A stretch of DNA of 64,000 bases from Enterobacteriaceae endosymbiont of Plateumaris rustica (lineage in GTDB: Bacteria; Pseudomonadota; Gammaproteobacteria; Enterobacterales; Enterobacteriaceae), in assembly GCF_012562965.1 (NCBI RefSeq), contig NZ_CP046228.1, positions 250,325 to 314,324 on the forward strand, read 5' to 3'. A program made the position numbers and the translations under genes. Position 1 is the first letter of the stretch, and each line of letters starts with the position of its first letter. Below, one piece after another: positions 36,606-48,190 of the stretch. Below the pieces are notes generated by a model. The model had not been told where the DNA came from and did not search any database. It saw only the letters and a list, made by a program, of their open reading frames with translations.

Positions 36606-37598
36606 TTATTTATTTATTAAAATTGGGGGCCAATTTTCTAAACGCATTCCTAATGATAAACCTTTAGAAGCTAATACATCTTTAATTTCTGTTAAAGATT
36701 TTTTTCCTAAATTTGGAGTTTTAAGTAATTCAACTTCAGTACGTTGTACTAAATCACCTATAAATTGTATTGATTCTGTTTTAAGACAATTAGCTGATCT
36801 TACAGTTAATTCTAAATCGTCTACTGGACGTAATAAAATGGGATCAAACTCAGGTTTTTCTTCTTTAATTTCTTGTGGAGGAATATCACGTAAATAAACA
36901 AAAGTTTCTAATTGCTCTGAAAGAATTGTAGCAGCTTTTCTTATTGCTTCTTCTGGATCAATAGTTCCATTAGTTTCCATTTCTATTATTAATTTATCTA
37001 AATCTGTTCTTTGTCCTACTCTTGCAGCTTTAACATTATAAATTATTCTTTCAATTGGACTATAACATGCATCAACTAATAATCTACCAATTGGGAAATT
37101 ATCACATTTTTGAGAATGAATTTTAGTATATGCAGCAATATATCCTCTTCCTAATTCAACTTTAATCTTCATATTTATTGAAGTATTTTTATCAGTTAAA
37201 TTACAAATAAGATAATTTGGATTTACAAATTCAATATCATTTCCATGTTCTAAATCAGCTGCTATAACTGGACCAATACCTGATTTATTTAAAGTTAAAA
37301 AAAATTCTGTTTTATTACTTTTTACTTTAATAGCTAATTTTTTTAAATTTAATAAAATTTCAATAACATCTTCTTGGACTCCTTCTTTAGTACTGTATTC
37401 ATGTAATATTCCATTAATTTCTACTTCAGTAACTGCATATCCTGGCATAGAAGATAATAAAATACGTCTTAATGCATTACCTAATGTATGTCCAAATCCT
37501 CTTTCTAAAGGTTCAAGAGTAACACTAACAGTAGTTTTATTAATTTTTTTAATATTAACTAAACGAGGTTTTAAAAATTCAGTTACAGAATTATTCAT
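36606..37598 (-). CDS. rpoA: RNA polymerase alpha subunit
   Basis: 330 aa (E. coli 329). The N-terminal dimerisation domain has [20 protein letters not shown] near 30-50 and the C-terminal domain begins near 250, with the UP-element and activator-contacting RSANCLK (Arg near 266) and the helix-hairpin-helix [11 protein letters not shown]. Full conservation of the C-terminal domain suggests that UP-element or activator recognition is still used. It follows rpsD by 24 nt. Confidence 0.98.
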   Translation of the reverse strand: MNNSVTEFLKPRLVNIKKINKTTVSVTLEPLERGFGHTLGNALRRILLSSMPGYAVTEVEINGILHEYSTKEGVQEDVIEILLNLKKLAIKVKSNKTEFFLTLNKSGIGPVIAADLEHGNDIEFVNPNYLICNLTDKNTSINMKIKVELGRGYIAAYTKIHSQKCDNFPIGRLLVDACYSPIERIIYNVKAARVGQRTDLDKLIIEMETNGTIDPEEAIRKAATILSEQLETFVYLRDIPPQEIKEEKPEFDPILLRPVDDLELTVRSANCLKTESIQFIGDLVQRTEVELLKTPNLGKKSLTEIKDVLASKGLSLGMRLENWPPILINK

Positions 37599-37622
37599 TT
37601 ATAATATCTCAATTTTATAAAA

Positions 37623-38243
37623 TTATTTTGAATATAATTCAATTATTAAATGTTCATTAATATCTGATGATAAATCAGAACGTTCCGGAATATGTTTAAA
37701 TATTCCTTCCATTTTATCGATATTTATTTCTAACCAATTTGATTTTTCAAATTGACTAGAAAGATCTATAGCAGCTTTTATTCTTATTTGTTTTTTTGAT
37801 TTTTCACATATTTCTATTTTATCATTAATATTTAATTGATAAGAAGGTATATTTACAATACGATTATTAATTTTGACAGATTTATGAGATATAAGTTGTC
37901 TAGCTTCTGATCTAGTTACACTAAATCCCATTCGATATAGAATATTATCAAATCTTCTTTCTAATAAACACAATAAATTAAATCCTGTATTTCCTTTTAA
38001 TCTTAATGCTTTTTTATAATAATTATGAAATTGTTTTTCTAAAATACCATATATACGACGTACTTTTTGTTTTTCTCTTAATTGTATGCCATAATCAGAC
38101 AACCTAGATTTTTTCATACCATGTTGTCCAGGGAATTGTTCTAATTTACACTTTGAATCAATGTTACGAACATTAGATTTTAAAAACAAATCTGTACCTT
38201 CTCTTCTACTTAATCTTAATTTAGGTCCTAAATATTTTGCCAT
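37623..38243 (-). CDS. rpsD: 30S ribosomal protein uS4
   Basis: S4, a primary 16S-binding and assembly protein, 206 aa as in E. coli. I start at the ATG at 38243 ([16 protein letters not shown]), which matches the family; the same frame is open 40 codons further upstream into rpsK, but that extension has no homology and overlaps the rpsK end. The S4 RNA-binding domain ([25 protein letters not shown]) is in place. In E. coli S4 represses the alpha operon. Confidence 0.97.
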   Translation of the reverse strand: MAKYLGPKLRLSRREGTDLFLKSNVRNIDSKCKLEQFPGQHGMKKSRLSDYGIQLREKQKVRRIYGILEKQFHNYYKKALRLKGNTGFNLLCLLERRFDNILYRMGFSVTRSEARQLISHKSVKINNRIVNIPSYQLNINDKIEICEKSKKQIRIKAAIDLSSQFEKSNWLEINIDKMEGIFKHIPERSDLSSDINEHLIIELYSK

Positions 38244-38277
38244 TTTTATTCTCTTTAATATTATAAATAATAATTTA

Positions 38278-38670
38278 TTATACTCGTCTTTTTTTTGGAG
38301 GACGACAACCATTATGAGGTATTGGTGTAATATCAGTAATATTTGTAATACGAAAACCTGCATTATTTAATGCTCTAATTGTTGATTCTCTTCCTGGACC
38401 TGGTCCTTTTACCATAACTTCAAGATTTTTTATACCATATTCTCTTACAAATTCAGCACAACGTTCTGCTGCTACTTGAGCAGCAAATGGTGTTGATTTA
38501 CGAGAACCTCTAAAACCAGAACCTCCTGCTGTGGCACATCCTAATGCATTTCCTTGTCTATCTGTAATAGTAACAATAGTATTATTAAAAGAAGCATGTA
38601 TATGTGCAATACCATCTGTAATTTGTTTTTTAATATTTTTTTTTAATTTAGAAATTTGTTTTTTTTTCAT
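38278..38670 (-). CDS. rpsK: 30S ribosomal protein uS11
   Basis: S11 of the small-subunit platform, 130 aa (E. coli 129). [33 protein letters not shown] and the C-terminal [15 protein letters not shown] are almost identical to E. coli. It lies 21 nt after rpsM in the alpha operon. Confidence 0.98.
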   Translation of the reverse strand: MKKKQISKLKKNIKKQITDGIAHIHASFNNTIVTITDRQGNALGCATAGGSGFRGSRKSTPFAAQVAAERCAEFVREYGIKNLEVMVKGPGPGRESTIRALNNAGFRITNITDITPIPHNGCRPPKKRRV

Positions 38671-38691
38671 ATTAATATCTCAATAAAATTA

Positions 38692-39048
38692 TTATTTTTT
38701 AAAAATTTTACGAAATTTTTTTCTAGTATGTGCATTAGTTTTAGTACGTTGTCCTCTTACTGGTAAACCTTTACGATGTCTTAACCCACGATAACATCCT
38801 AAATCAATTAATCTTTTAATATTTAAATTAATTTCTCTTCTTAAATCTCCTTCTACTTTAAATTTAAATACTTGTTCTCTTAATAAATCTACTTGTTTTT
38901 CTGATAATGAACTTACTTTAGTGTATTGATTAATATTAATAATTTTGCAAATATGCATAGAATGAGAATTACCAATACCATAAATATATTGTAATGCTAT
39001 TTTAATATGTTTATTATCAGGAATATTAATTCCTGCTATACGAGCCAT
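38692..39048 (-). CDS. rpsM: 30S ribosomal protein uS13
   Basis: S13, 118 aa as in E. coli, contacting the head and P-site t[24 protein letters not shown] and the basic C-terminus [20 protein letters not shown] are diagnostic. A strong AAAGGAG precedes the ATG. First gene of the alpha operon; the 52-nt gap to rpmJ is where E. coli has the S4-binding pseudoknot leader, and I cannot see whether that fold is kept. Confidence 0.98.
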   Translation of the reverse strand: MARIAGINIPDNKHIKIALQYIYGIGNSHSMHICKIININQYTKVSSLSEKQVDLLREQVFKFKVEGDLRREINLNIKRLIDLGCYRGLRHRKGLPVRGQRTKTNAHTRKKFRKIFKK

Positions 39049-39100
39049 AATTACTCCTTTATAAAATATAATAAATAATATAAATAATTATTAATTTTAG

Positions 39101-39217
39101 TTAACCTTGACGTTGTTTATGTTTAGGATCTTTTTTACATAAAACACGAATTACTCTATTACGACGAATAATTTTACAATCACGACATAATTTTTTAACA
39201 GAAGCACGTACTTTCAT
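39101..39217 (-). CDS. rpmJ: 50S ribosomal protein bL36
   Basis: A 38-codon gene too short for routine ORF calling. The product starts [15 protein letters not shown] and ends KHKQRQG, with the zinc ligands Cys11, Cys14, Cys27 and His33 of the C+ type of L36. It occupies the conserved position between secY and rpsM. Confidence 0.96.
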   Translation of the reverse strand: MKVRASVKKLCRDCKIIRRNRVIRVLCKKDPKHKQRQG

Positions 39218-39276
39218 AGTATAATATATATTCCTTTATAAAAATATTTTTTAAATAAATATTTAATTTTTTAAAT

Positions 39277-40602
39277 TTATGATTTTAAATTAATTTTTTT
39301 CAATATAGATTCATATTGAGTAGACATTATTAATGTTTGTATTTGAGTTATAAAATCCATAATAACTACTACTACTATTAATAATGATGTTCCTCCGAAA
39401 TAAAAAGGGACATTTATTAAATTACGTAAAAATTCAGGAATTAAACAAATAAAACTAATATATATTGCTCCTGTTAATGTTAATCGTAAAATAATTTTTT
39501 TAATATATTTAGCTGTTTGTTCTCCAGGACGTATTCCTGGAATATAAGCACCTGATTTTTTTAGATTATCTGCTGTTTCTTTAGGATTGAATACTAAAAT
39601 AGTATAAAAAAAACAAAAAAACATAATTAATGATACATATAATATCATATAAAATATTTGTTTAGGTTGTAAAATAATAGCAATATTTTTTAGCCATTCC
39701 CATCCTGTACTACCTCCAAACCAAGATGCTATTGTTACAAAAAATAAAATAATACTAGAAGCAAATATTGCAGGTATTACTCCTGACATATTAATTTTTA
39801 ATGGTAAATGAGTATTTTGTTGTCTATATAAATTTCTTCCATTATATCTTTTAGCATAATTAACTATTATTTTTCTTTGCCCTCTTTCTATAAAGACAAC
39901 AAAAAAAGTAATAGTAAATATTATTACTAATAATATTAATAATATAAAAAAATTTAAATCACCTTCATTAATTTGTTCTATTGTATTTCCAATAGCAACA
40001 GGTAAATTTGAAACAATACCTACAACTATAATCATTGAAATACCATTACCAATTCCTCTATTTGTAATTTGTTCTCCCAACCACATTAAGAATATAGTTC
40101 CTGTTACTAAACTTAATACAGAAATACAAAAAAAACAAATTCCAGGATTTAAAACTAAATTTTGCATACCTGACATTTTGGGTAAACCAGTTGTAATACC
40201 TATAGATTGTATAATAGATAAAAATAATGTAGTATATTTAGTATATTTATTAATTTTACGTCTGCCAACTTCTCCTTCTTTTTTTAAAGCAATTAATTTA
40301 GGATGTAGTACACTTAATAATTGTAAAATAATTGATGCTGAAATATATGGCATAATTCCTAAAGCTAAAATAGAAGCTCTACTTAAAGCACCACCAGAAA
40401 ACATATTAAACATATCAATAATAGTACCATGTTGATTTTGAATTAATTTATTTAATATATTTAAATTTATACCTGGTATAGGTATAAAAGATCCTATCCG
40501 AAAAATAATTAAAGCACTAATTAAAAATATGAATCTTTGTTTTAATTCACTAAAACCTTTTTTAGTACTTTGAAATTCTAATTTAGAAAATGGTTTTATC
40601 AT
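39277..40602 (-). CDS. secY: Protein translocase subunit SecY
   Basis: Channel subunit of the Sec translocon, 441 aa (E. coli 443), with ten predicted membrane helices. [11 protein letters not shown] near the N-terminus, [26 protein letters not shown] in the plug and second-helix region, and [13 protein letters not shown] in cytoplasmic loop 5 are typical. Needed for export of the porin and BamA seen here. It lies 7 nt after rplO. Confidence 0.98.
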   Translation of the reverse strand: MIKPFSKLEFQSTKKGFSELKQRFIFLISALIIFRIGSFIPIPGINLNILNKLIQNQHGTIIDMFNMFSGGALSRASILALGIMPYISASIILQLLSVLHPKLIALKKEGEVGRRKINKYTKYTTLFLSIIQSIGITTGLPKMSGMQNLVLNPGICFFCISVLSLVTGTIFLMWLGEQITNRGIGNGISMIIVVGIVSNLPVAIGNTIEQINEGDLNFFILLILLVIIFTITFFVVFIERGQRKIIVNYAKRYNGRNLYRQQNTHLPLKINMSGVIPAIFASSIILFFVTIASWFGGSTGWEWLKNIAIILQPKQIFYMILYVSLIMFFCFFYTILVFNPKETADNLKKSGAYIPGIRPGEQTAKYIKKIILRLTLTGAIYISFICLIPEFLRNLINVPFYFGGTSLLIVVVVIMDFITQIQTLIMSTQYESILKKINLKS

Positions 40603-40609
40603 TGATTTT

Positions 40610-41044
40610 TTATTCCTCTACTTTTCCACCTAATTTTTCAATAGAAAGTTTTGCATTTTTTGTACAACTTAATTTAAAAATTTTTACAGGTATAAAAATT
40701 TTTCCAGTATTTATAATTTTAACATATTTAGTTTTTTTATTAATAATTTTAAATAATTTTAAAGTATTTAAATCAATTATATTACTTTTTATTTTATTTA
40801 AATCACTTAATTTAACTTCTTTATAAAACATTTTTTTACGTGATCTAAAACCAAATTTTGGTAATCTTCTATGTAAAGGAGTTTGTCCTCCTTCAAAAGA
40901 TTTATTTATTTTATAACCAGAACGAGATTTTTGTCCTTTATGACCTCTACCACTAGTTTTTCCTAATCCTGAACCAATACCACGTCCTAAACGCTTTTTA
41001 TAATGTCTAGATCCCAAAGAAGGAGATAAGGTATTTAAATACAT
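40610..41044 (-). CDS. rplO: 50S ribosomal protein uL15
   Basis: L15, 144 aa as in E. coli. The N-terminal [21 protein letters not shown] and [13 protein letters not shown] are diagnostic; the C-terminal half is more divergent and lysine-rich. It is preceded by rpmD with a 1-nt gap and followed by secY after 7 nt. Confidence 0.97.
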   Translation of the reverse strand: MYLNTLSPSLGSRHYKKRLGRGIGSGLGKTSGRGHKGQKSRSGYKINKSFEGGQTPLHRRLPKFGFRSRKKMFYKEVKLSDLNKIKSNIIDLNTLKLFKIINKKTKYVKIINTGKIFIPVKIFKLSCTKNAKLSIEKLGGKVEE

Positions 41045-41045
41045 T

Positions 41046-41225
41046 TTAATTTCCTATTTTTATCATATAAAAAATTTTTTTAATCATACCTAAAATTATA
41101 GGAGTTTTCTTTTTAATTACTGTATGTCCAATATGTTTTAATCCTAAACAACTTAAAATTGCCTTATGTTTTGGTAATCTTCCTATAGAACTTTTAATTT
41201 GTGTAATTTTAATATTTTTTAACAT
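41046..41225 (-). CDS. rpmD: 50S ribosomal protein uL30
   Basis: Short gene of 59 codons read from the sequence: it begins [20 protein letters not shown] and continues with [10 protein letters not shown], aligning over the full 59-aa E. coli L30. Its start lies 17 nt inside the 3' end of rpsE, so translation is probably coupled. Only the second residue (Leu for Ala) departs from the usual start. Confidence 0.94.
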   Translation of the reverse strand: MLKNIKITQIKSSIGRLPKHKAILSCLGLKHIGHTVIKKKTPIILGMIKKIFYMIKIGN

Positions 41226-41739
41226 TTTTCATATTCCTTTCTATTTCTTCTATAGATTTATCTCTTTTAGCAGCAATCATTCTTAATGATTTCATACTAG
41301 ATAAACTTCTTATGGTAGCTTTAACTATATTAATAGGATTAGTTGAACCATAAGATTTTGCTAAAACATTATAAATTCCAGTAACTTCTAAAACAGCTCT
41401 CATAGCACCTCCAGCTATAATTCCTGTTCCTTCATGTGCTGGTTTCATAAATATATAAGAACTTGTATAATTTCCTTTAATAGGATATTGTAACGTATTA
41501 TTATTTAATACAATATTAATCATATTTTTTCTTGCTTTTTCCATAGCTTTTTGTATTGCACTAGGAACTTCTCTAGATTTTCCATAACCAAAACCAACAC
41601 GTCCTTTACCATTGCCAACAACAGTTAATGCTGTAAATGAAAATATTCGACCCCCTTTAACAGTTTTAGATACTCTATTTACAGAAATAAGTTTTTCTTT
41701 TAATTCATTATTTTGATTTTTATTATCATAAATAGGCAT
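41209..41739 (-). CDS. rpsE: 30S ribosomal protein uS5
   Basis: S5, a ribosomal accuracy and helicase-site protein. 176 aa against 167 in E. coli: the family end KSVEEIL is followed by a divergent tail ([10 protein letters not shown]) that overlaps the start of rpmD. The double-stranded RNA-binding fold ([29 protein letters not shown]) and the C-terminal GTGIIAGG region are intact. Confidence 0.97.
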   Translation of the reverse strand: MPIYDNKNQNNELKEKLISVNRVSKTVKGGRIFSFTALTVVGNGKGRVGFGYGKSREVPSAIQKAMEKARKNMINIVLNNNTLQYPIKGNYTSSYIFMKPAHEGTGIIAGGAMRAVLEVTGIYNVLAKSYGSTNPINIVKATIRSLSSMKSLRMIAAKRDKSIEEIERNMKNVKKY

Positions 41740-41764
41740 TAAATTATTCCTTAAAATTTAATAA

Positions 41765-42118
41765 TTAAAATTGTAAACCTGAATTACGAGCAGCATTTGC
41801 TAATGCTTTAATACGTCCGTGATATTTAAATCCTGAACGATCAAATGAAATAGTAATGATATTTTTATTAATTGCTCTTTTTGCAATTTTTTTTCCTATT
41901 ATAATGGCAGCTTCTATATTACCAGTATATGATAATTTTTTATGAATATTTTTTTCTAAAGTAGAAGCAGTTACTAAAACTTTATTTTTATAGGATATAA
42001 TTTGAGCATAAATATGACGTGAAGTACGATGTATGACTAAACGTGTAGTTTTTAATTTATAAATTTTTTTTCGTAATTTAGTTATTCTTTTAATACGAAT
42101 AATTTTTTTTTTATTCAT
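41765..42118 (-). CDS. rplR: 50S ribosomal protein uL18
   Basis: L18, the 5S rRNA-binding protein, 117 aa as in E. coli. [14 protein letters not shown] and the C-terminal [20 protein letters not shown] are diagnostic. It sits between rplF and rpsE with short gaps. Confidence 0.97.
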   Translation of the reverse strand: MNKKKIIRIKRITKLRKKIYKLKTTRLVIHRTSRHIYAQIISYKNKVLVTASTLEKNIHKKLSYTGNIEAAIIIGKKIAKRAINKNIITISFDRSGFKYHGRIKALANAARNSGLQF

Positions 42119-42138
42119 AGTATTTAATTGATTTATCC

Positions 42139-42672
42139 TTATTTTTTCTTTATTTCTTTAATTTTTATTTTTTCATAACTATATCTAATACCTTTTCCTT
42201 TATATGGTTCAGGAGTTCTGTAAGACCTAATATTAGCAGCTACTTGACCTAATAATTGTTTATCTGGTCCTTTTAAAAATATTTCGTTTTGATTTTTACA
42301 ATTTGCTTGAATTCCTTTAGGTAAAGTATAATAAATAGGATGAGAATATCCTAACATTAAATTCAAAATATTATTATTAATGGAAACTTTATATCCTATA
42401 CCAAATAAAATAAGTTTTTTAGAAAAACCTTTAGTTACTCCTATAATCATAGAATTTAATATAGATCTTGATGTTCCAGCATATGACCAAACATTATTAT
42501 TATTTTTTTTAGGTAAAAATAATAATTTTTTATTTTCAATTTTAATTTTTATTAAAGGATTAACTATACTTTTTAATATACCATTTTTTCCTTGAACAGT
42601 TATTTTTTGTTTATTTATAATAATGTTAACATTATCAGGAATAAAAATAGGATTTTTGGCTATTCTAGACAT
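42139..42672 (-). CDS. rplF: 50S ribosomal protein uL6
   Basis: L6, 177 aa as in E. coli. MSRIAKNPI at the N-terminus and the C-terminal [14 protein letters not shown] loop near the factor-binding site are characteristic. The middle (residues 40-80) is strongly AT-driven (Lys/Asn/Ile). 20 nt from rpsH. Confidence 0.97.
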   Translation of the reverse strand: MSRIAKNPIFIPDNVNIIINKQKITVQGKNGILKSIVNPLIKIKIENKKLLFLPKKNNNNVWSYAGTSRSILNSMIIGVTKGFSKKLILFGIGYKVSINNNILNLMLGYSHPIYYTLPKGIQANCKNQNEIFLKGPDKQLLGQVAANIRSYRTPEPYKGKGIRYSYEKIKIKEIKKK

Positions 42673-42692
42673 TTTAATACCTTATTAGTTAA

Positions 42693-43085
42693 TTATAAAA
42701 TATGACAAATTATTTCGCCACCTATTCCATAATTACGTGCAGTATAATCAGTCATTATTCCTTTTGATGTAGAAATAATGGCAATACCTAATCCTTCCAT
42801 AACTTTAGGTAAATTATTTTTTTTTTTATAAATTCTTAATCCAGGACGACTTATATATTTTATTTGTTCTATTACAGCTTTACCTTTAAAATATTTTAAA
42901 TATATTTCTAATATAGAAATATTATTTTTAATAATTTTATAATCTTTTATATATCCTTCGTTTTTTAAAATAATTGCAATTGATTTTTTAATTTTTGAAT
43001 ATTGTATTATAACTTTTATTTTTTTTGATAATTGACCATTGCGGATTCTTGTTAACATATCAGCAATAGGATTTTGTATCCCCAT
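42693..43085 (-). CDS. rpsH: 30S ribosomal protein uS8
   Basis: S8, 130 aa as in E. coli; binds helix 21 of 16S rRNA and represses the spc operon in E. coli. [13 protein letters not shown] at the N-terminus and [23 protein letters not shown] at the C-terminus are typical segments. Confidence 0.97.
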   Translation of the reverse strand: MGIQNPIADMLTRIRNGQLSKKIKVIIQYSKIKKSIAIILKNEGYIKDYKIIKNNISILEIYLKYFKGKAVIEQIKYISRPGLRIYKKKNNLPKVMEGLGIAIISTSKGIMTDYTARNYGIGGEIICHIL

Positions 43086-43116
43086 ATTTTTTATATCCTA
43101 TAATATATTTATATAG

Positions 43117-43422
43117 TTACCAACTAGCCTTTTTTAATCCAGGAATTTCTCCTTTCATTGCAGATTCACGTACTTTAATTCTACTTAAACCAAATTTTCT
43201 TAAAAAAGCATGAGGTCTTCCTGTTTGTTTACATCTATTTCTTTGTCTAGAAAGACTAGAATCTCTTGGGAGAGATTGTAATTTAAAAATTGCATCCCAA
43301 CGAATTTTATCTGATACATTTAAATCAGATATTATCTTTTTTAATTTTTTTCTTTTTATAAAAAATTTTTTTGCCAATTTTATTCTTTTAATTTCACGAG
43401 CTTTTATAGATTCTTTAGCCAT
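43117..43422 (-). CDS. rpsN: 30S ribosomal protein uS14
   Basis: S14 of the long, zinc-free type, 101 aa as in E. coli. The C-terminal half ([37 protein letters not shown]) is near-identical to E. coli. It lies 10 nt after rplE. Confidence 0.97.
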   Translation of the reverse strand: MAKESIKAREIKRIKLAKKFFIKRKKLKKIISDLNVSDKIRWDAIFKLQSLPRDSSLSRQRNRCKQTGRPHAFLRKFGLSRIKVRESAMKGEIPGLKKASW

Positions 43423-43432
43423 AATATAATCC

Positions 43433-43972
43433 TTAATTACGAAATGGAAAATTTAATTCAGAAAGTAAAGCATAACCTTCTTTATTAGAATTAGCTGTAG
43501 TAGATATAGAAATATCTAAACCACGAATATAATCTATTTTATCAAAATTAATTTCAGGAAAAATTATTTGTTCTTTAATTCCTATATTATAATTACCATA
43601 CCCATCAAATGATTTTTTAGATAATCCTCTAAAATCTCTTATTCTAGGTATTGCAATAAATAATAAACGTTCAAAAAAATACCACATTCTTTTTCCACGT
43701 AAAGTAACTTTACATCCTATAGGATATCCTTGTCTTATTTTAAATCCTGCTATTGATTTACGAACCTTAGTAATTAAAGGTTTTTGTCCACTAATTAAAG
43801 TTAAATCATTTATCGCGTTATTTAAATGTTTTTTGTCAGAAATAATCTTTCCTACACCCATATTTAAAGTTATTTTATTTATACGAGGAACCTGCATAAT
43901 AGAGCGGTATTTAAAACTATATATTAATTTTTTTACTATTTTAGTCTTATAGTAATTATATAATTCTGACAT
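43433..43972 (-). CDS. rplE: 50S ribosomal protein uL5
   Basis: L5, a 5S rRNA and P-site tRNA contact protein, 179 aa as in E. coli. [31 protein letters not shown] and [18 protein letters not shown] are diagnostic. 17 nt from rplX. Confidence 0.97.
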   Translation of the reverse strand: MSELYNYYKTKIVKKLIYSFKYRSIMQVPRINKITLNMGVGKIISDKKHLNNAINDLTLISGQKPLITKVRKSIAGFKIRQGYPIGCKVTLRGKRMWYFFERLLFIAIPRIRDFRGLSKKSFDGYGNYNIGIKEQIIFPEINFDKIDYIRGLDISISTTANSNKEGYALLSELNFPFRN

Positions 43973-43989
43973 AATATATTACCTATTTA

Positions 43990-44304
43990 TTAAATAATTT
44001 GATTATTAGATTTTAAAAAACGTAATTTTTTACCTTTTATTATTTTAAAACCTATACGATCAGGTTTACCTGTTTTATTATTAAATACAGCTATATTAGA
44101 TATGTGAATAAAATTTTCTTTTTCTATTATTCCACCTACTGATTCAGAATTAGAAGGATTAGGTTTAATATGTTTTTTTATTATATTTATTCCTTCTATA
44201 ATTACTAATGTAGAATTAAAAAAATATTTTATTTTTCCTTTTTTACCCTTATCTTTACCTGTTAAAATAATAACTTCATCATTACAACGTATTTTAGATG
44301 TCAT
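43990..44304 (-). CDS. rplX: 50S ribosomal protein uL24
   Basis: L24, an early 50S assembly initiator, 104 aa as in E. coli. The KOW motif [17 protein letters not shown] is at the N-terminus. 19 nt after rplN. Confidence 0.97.
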   Translation of the reverse strand: MTSKIRCNDEVIILTGKDKGKKGKIKYFFNSTLVIIEGINIIKKHIKPNPSNSESVGGIIEKENFIHISNIAVFNNKTGKPDRIGFKIIKGKKLRFLKSNNQII

Positions 44305-44323
44305 AATTTTTTTATTATCCTAT

Positions 44324-44695
44324 TTAAATTACTTCTGGAGCTAATGAAATAATTTTCATAAATTTTTCATTACGTAATTCTCTAGTAACAGGACCAAAAA
44401 CTCTTGTTCCTACTAGTTGTTCATTAGTATCATTTAATAATACACATGCATTATGATCAAAACGAATAACTGAACCATCAAAACGACGTATTCCTTTTTT
44501 AGTTCGTACTATAACAGCTTTTAATACATCACCTTTTTTTACTTTACCTTTTGAGATAGCCTCTTTTATAGTTATTTTAATAATATCTCCAATATTAGCA
44601 TAACGACGACGTGAACCTCCTAATACTTTAATACACATTACACTTCGAGCTCCTGAATTATCTGCAACATTTAATATAGTATGTTCTTGTATCAT
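44324..44695 (-). CDS. rplN: 50S ribosomal protein uL14
   Basis: L14, 123 aa as in E. coli, at the subunit interface. [20 protein letters not shown] and the C-terminal [16 protein letters not shown] are near-identical. It begins the spc operon, and a strong AAGGAG precedes its ATG. The 79-nt gap from rpsQ is where a separate spc promoter would lie, but I see no convincing one. Confidence 0.98.
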   Translation of the reverse strand: MIQEHTILNVADNSGARSVMCIKVLGGSRRRYANIGDIIKITIKEAISKGKVKKGDVLKAVIVRTKKGIRRFDGSVIRFDHNACVLLNDTNEQLVGTRVFGPVTRELRNEKFMKIISLAPEVI

Positions 44696-44774
44696 AATTA
44701 CTCCTTATTAATATAATAAATAATCTCTATAAAGTTTTAATAATTATTAATTAAAATTTATAAAAAAATATATT

Positions 44775-45029
44775 TTAAACTATTACTTTTTTAATAATAT
44801 TTACCAAAATCCAAGATTTAGTTTTTGATAATGGTCTACATTCTTTTATTTCAACTAAATCTCCTATATTACATTTATTTTTCTCATCATGAACATGTAA
44901 TTTTGTTGTTTTTTTTATAAATTTTCCATAAATTGGATGTTTTATAAATCTATTAACATAAACTACAATTGATTTATTCATTTTATTACTTATTACTTTT
45001 CCTTTTAAATTTTTTTTTTTATTTTGCAT
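44775..45029 (-). CDS. rpsQ: 30S ribosomal protein uS17
   Basis: S17, 84 aa as in E. coli. [19 protein letters not shown] and HPIYGKFI are family segments, and the C-terminus ends [14 protein letters not shown]. It carries an 11-nt A tract near codon 4 that remains in frame. Last gene of the S10 operon. Confidence 0.97.
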   Translation of the reverse strand: MQNKKKNLKGKVISNKMNKSIVVYVNRFIKHPIYGKFIKKTTKLHVHDEKNKCNIGDLVEIKECRPLSKTKSWILVNIIKKVIV

Positions 45030-45032
45030 TAT

Positions 45033-45224
45033 TTATAATCTCTTTTTTTGTGATAAAATAGTCTTAATTATTGCTATATTTTTTTTAGATTTTTTTAATA
45101 AATGAGTTTGTTTAAGATTTCCTGATTTTAATTGTATTTTTAAATTAAATTGTTCTCTAAGTAAACTTAGTAATTCTTTATTTAATTCTTGATAATTTTT
45201 TTTAATTAATTTATTTACATTCAT
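45033..45224 (-). CDS. rpmC: 50S ribosomal protein uL29
   Basis: L29, 63 aa as in E. coli, near the exit tunnel. [18 protein letters not shown] and the [10 protein letters not shown] helix match the family. It overlaps rplP by 4 nt (ATGA), so translation is coupled, and leaves a 3-nt gap to rpsQ. Confidence 0.96.
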   Translation of the reverse strand: MNVNKLIKKNYQELNKELLSLLREQFNLKIQLKSGNLKQTHLLKKSKKNIAIIKTILSQKKRL

Positions 45225-45643
45225 AATATTTTTATTATATTTTTTTTATTTAAAAAAATAGTTTTTATTGGTAATTTTGCTGATCCTAATTTAAATGCTT
45301 TTTGTGCTAATTCTTCTGATATACCATCTATTTCATATAAAATTCTTCCAGGTTGTACTAATGCTACCCAATATTCAACATTTCCTTTACCCTTACCCAT
45401 ACGAACTTCTAATGGTTTTTTTGTTATAGGTTTATCAGGAAAAATTCTGATCCATATTTTTCCTTGTCTTTTCATAGTTCTACTAATAGCTCTTCTTGCA
45501 GATTCTATTTGTCTTGCAGTAATTCTACCTCTATTAACTGCTTTTAATGCATAAGAACCAAAATCAATATTCATTCCTACAACAATTCCTCTATTTCTTC
45601 CTTTATGCATTTTCCTAAATTTTGTACGTTTTGGTTGTAACAT
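45221..45643 (-). CDS. rplP: 50S ribosomal protein uL16
   Basis: L16, 140 aa (E. coli 136, a slightly longer C-terminus here), close to the A-site t[22 protein letters not shown] and [14 protein letters not shown] are diagnostic. Overlaps rpmC by 4 nt and follows rpsC by 14 nt. Confidence 0.97.
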   Translation of the reverse strand: MLQPKRTKFRKMHKGRNRGIVVGMNIDFGSYALKAVNRGRITARQIESARRAISRTMKRQGKIWIRIFPDKPITKKPLEVRMGKGKGNVEYWVALVQPGRILYEIDGISEELAQKAFKLGSAKLPIKTIFLNKKNIIKIL

Positions 45644-45657
45644 ATAAAAATCCTCTT

Positions 45658-46362
45658 TTATTTTCTTCCTTTATTACGTTGTTTTTTAGGATGTAAAATT
45701 AATTTATCTAATTTTTTATTTTGAATATTAATATTACCTAATATTTCTCCTTTAAAAATCCAAACTTTAATCCCAATAACTCCATAAGTTGTATTAGCTT
45801 CAGCTAAACTAAAATCTATATCAGCTCGTAAAGTATGTAATGGTACACGACCTTCTCTATACCATTCTGTACGAGCTATTTCAGTTCCTCCTAAACGACC
45901 ACTAACTTCTATCTTAACTCCCAATGCTCCTAACCTCATTGAATTTTGTACAGCTCTTTTTATAGCTCTTCTAAACATAACCCTTTTTTCTAACTGTGTT
46001 GAAATATTATCAGCAACTAATTTAGCTTCTAATTCTGGTTTACGAATTTCAGTAATATTAACTTGTGTAGGAACACCAGCTATTTTAGAAATAATTTTTC
46101 TAATTTTTTCTACATCTTCACCTTTCTTTCCTATTACTATTCCAGGTCTAGCTGTATGTATTGTTACTCTAATACTTTTAGAAGGTCTTTCAATTGTAAT
46201 ACGAGAAATTGATGCTTTTATTAATTTTTTATTTAAAAATTTTCTTACTTTAAAATCACTATATAAATTATTAGCAAAATCCTTTTTATTAGCAAACCAA
46301 GTAGAGTTCCATGTATGAATAATACCTAATCTTAAACCATTAGGATGTGTTTTTTGACCCAT
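45658..46362 (-). CDS. rpsC: 30S ribosomal protein uS3
   Basis: S3, at the mRNA entry tunnel, 234 aa (E. coli 233). [14 protein letters not shown], the KH-domain [15 protein letters not shown] and the C-terminal [20 protein letters not shown] are typical. 13 nt from rplV. Confidence 0.98.
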   Translation of the reverse strand: MGQKTHPNGLRLGIIHTWNSTWFANKKDFANNLYSDFKVRKFLNKKLIKASISRITIERPSKSIRVTIHTARPGIVIGKKGEDVEKIRKIISKIAGVPTQVNITEIRKPELEAKLVADNISTQLEKRVMFRRAIKRAVQNSMRLGALGVKIEVSGRLGGTEIARTEWYREGRVPLHTLRADIDFSLAEANTTYGVIGIKVWIFKGEILGNINIQNKKLDKLILHPKKQRNKGRK

Positions 46363-46375
46363 TATTTATATTTCC

Positions 46376-46711
46376 TTAGTTATTATCAGATAAAATTATA
46401 GTAATATGACTTGTATATTTTAAAATACGATCTGAACGTCCTTTAGCACGAGGCATAATACGTTTCATATTAGATCCTACATCTATAAAAATTCTTGATA
46501 TTTTTAAATAATCAATATCAATACCATTATTATTTTCTGCGTTAGATACAGCAGAATTTAATACTTTTTTAATAAGAAGAGATGCTTTTTTATTAGAGAA
46601 ATTTAAAATATCTAAAGCTTTTGATATTTTTTTTCCTCGTATAAGGTTAGCAACTAATCTTAATTTTTGAGCAGAAGATCGTGAATATAGATGTTTTGCT
46701 AAAACTTCCAT
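46376..46711 (-). CDS. rplV: 50S ribosomal protein uL22
   Basis: L22, lining the exit tunnel, 111 aa (E. coli 110). [21 protein letters not shown] and the tunnel beta-hairpin region [15 protein letters not shown] are conserved. 23 nt after rpsS. Confidence 0.97.
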   Translation of the reverse strand: MEVLAKHLYSRSSAQKLRLVANLIRGKKISKALDILNFSNKKASLLIKKVLNSAVSNAENNNGIDIDYLKISRIFIDVGSNMKRIMPRAKGRSDRILKYTSHITIILSDNN

Positions 46712-46734
46712 TTTTATCCTTTAGTAAAAAATAT

Positions 46735-47022
46735 TTATTTTTTTATTGTTTTTTTAATTTTTTTATCAGCACTATGTCCTCTATAAGTACGAGTAGGAGA
46801 AAATTCACCTAATTTATGTCCTACCATTTCATCTGAAATAAAAATAGGAATGTGTTGACGTCCATTATGAACAGCTATTGTTAAACCAATCATATTAGGA
46901 AATATAGTAGATCTCCTAGACCAAGTTTTTAACGGTTTTTTATTATTTTTTTTTATTGCTTTTTCTACTTTTTTTAACAAATGATAATCAATATAAGGAC
47001 CTTTTTTTAAAGAACGGGACAT
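46735..47022 (-). CDS. rpsS: 30S ribosomal protein uS19
   Basis: S19 in the 30S head, 95 aa (E. coli 92). [19 protein letters not shown], the [11 protein letters not shown] segment and [15 protein letters not shown] are diagnostic. Sits between rplB and rplV. Confidence 0.98.
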   Translation of the reverse strand: MSRSLKKGPYIDYHLLKKVEKAIKKNNKKPLKTWSRRSTIFPNMIGLTIAVHNGRQHIPIFISDEMVGHKLGEFSPTRTYRGHSADKKIKKTIKK

Positions 47023-47045
47023 ATTTAAATTACCTTTTTAATTAT

Positions 47046-47867
47046 TTACTTATGACGATGATGAATAATATATTTATCTGTTCTTTTATTATGTCTAGTT
47101 TTTTTACCTTTAGTTTGTATTCCCCACGGAGTAACTGGATGTTTACCAAAATTTTTTCCTTCTCCACCACCATGTGGATGATCTATAGGATTCATTGCAG
47201 TACCTCTTACAGTAGGTCTAATTCCTATCCATCTTTTAGCTCCAGCTTTACCTAAAGATTTTAACATATGTTCATTATTTCCAATTTCTCCTAATGTTGC
47301 TCTACAATTAGATTGAATTTTTCTTATTTCTCCAGATCTTAACCGTAAAGTAACATAAAAACCTTCTTTAGCTATTAATTGTACATATGTTCCAGCAGCT
47401 CGAGATATTTGTCCTCCTTTTCCTGCTTTCATTTCTATATTATGAATAATTGATCCTATAGGAATATTACTCATTGGTAATGAATTACCTATTTTTATAT
47501 CAACGTTAATTCCTGATTGAATAATATCACCTATTTTTAAATTTTTAGGTGCTAATATATAACGTTTTTCTCCATCTTTATATTTAACTAATGCAATATT
47601 TGCAGAACGATTAGGATCATATTCAATACGTTCAATAGTTCCAGGAATAGAATCTTTATTTCTCTTAAAATCTATAATACGATATAATTTTTTATGTCCA
47701 CCCCCAATATGTCTAGTTGTTATATGTCCATGATTATTACGTCCACCAGATTTATTTTTTTTTTCAATTTTTGATTTAAGTGGTTTTCCTTTATATAAAA
47801 AAGAATTTACTACTTTAATCATATGTCTTCTACCAGGAGATGTTGGTTTACACTTAATAATTGTCAT
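47046..47867 (-). CDS. rplB: 50S ribosomal protein uL2
   Basis: L2, needed for subunit association and the peptidyl transferase centre, 273 aa as in E. coli. [12 protein letters not shown] at the start and the hallmark [17 protein letters not shown] near 221-237 are present. 21 nt after rplW. Confidence 0.98.
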   Translation of the reverse strand: MTIIKCKPTSPGRRHMIKVVNSFLYKGKPLKSKIEKKNKSGGRNNHGHITTRHIGGGHKKLYRIIDFKRNKDSIPGTIERIEYDPNRSANIALVKYKDGEKRYILAPKNLKIGDIIQSGINVDIKIGNSLPMSNIPIGSIIHNIEMKAGKGGQISRAAGTYVQLIAKEGFYVTLRLRSGEIRKIQSNCRATLGEIGNNEHMLKSLGKAGAKRWIGIRPTVRGTAMNPIDHPHGGGEGKNFGKHPVTPWGIQTKGKKTRHNKRTDKYIIHHRHK

Positions 47868-47887
47868 ATTTATACTTTTTATTTTTA

Positions 47888-48190
47888 TTAGTTTTTATTT
47901 GTATTAAAATCTATATTTTGACCTTTTTCTAAAGAAATATATGCTTTTTTCCAATTACTACGATGATATATATGTTTTTTATTTTTTTTTGTTTTTCCTT
48001 TTACTATTAAAGTATTTATATTTTTAATTTTTACATTAAAAATTTTTTGAATAGCTATTTTTATATCTTTTTTAGTTGCTTTTTTTAATACTTTAATAGT
48101 AAAAGTATTTGTTTTTTCTATTGCTAAAGAAGATTTTTCAGATATATGAGGAGATTGTAAAATTTTAAAAAAAAATCCTGTTAAAATCAT
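47888..48190 (-). CDS. rplW: 50S ribosomal protein uL23
   Basis: L23, the docking site for trigger factor and SRP at the exit tunnel, 100 aa as in E. coli. [15 protein letters not shown] and the [18 protein letters not shown] segment identify it. Its start overlaps the rplD stop by 4 nt. Confidence 0.97.
   Translation of the reverse strand: MILTGFFFKILQSPHISEKSSLAIEKTNTFTIKVLKKATKKDIKIAIQKIFNVKIKNINTLIVKGKTKKNKKHIYHRSNWKKAYISLEKGQNIDFNTNKN

Noticed and set aside
38244-38363. 40-codon N-terminal extension of rpsD
   Set aside because: The extension runs into rpsK in another frame and has no S4 homology; the ATG at 38243 gives exactly the family start.
40178-40826. Two plus-strand open frames opposite secY and rplO
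   Set aside because: Antisense to conserved ribosomal operon genes, hydrophobic by base composition, no homology.
42380-42595. Open frame antisense to rplF
   Set aside because: Shadow frame with no signal of its own.
46956-47255. Open frame antisense to rpsS and rplB
   Set aside because: Spans the junction of two conserved genes on the opposite strand; no homology.
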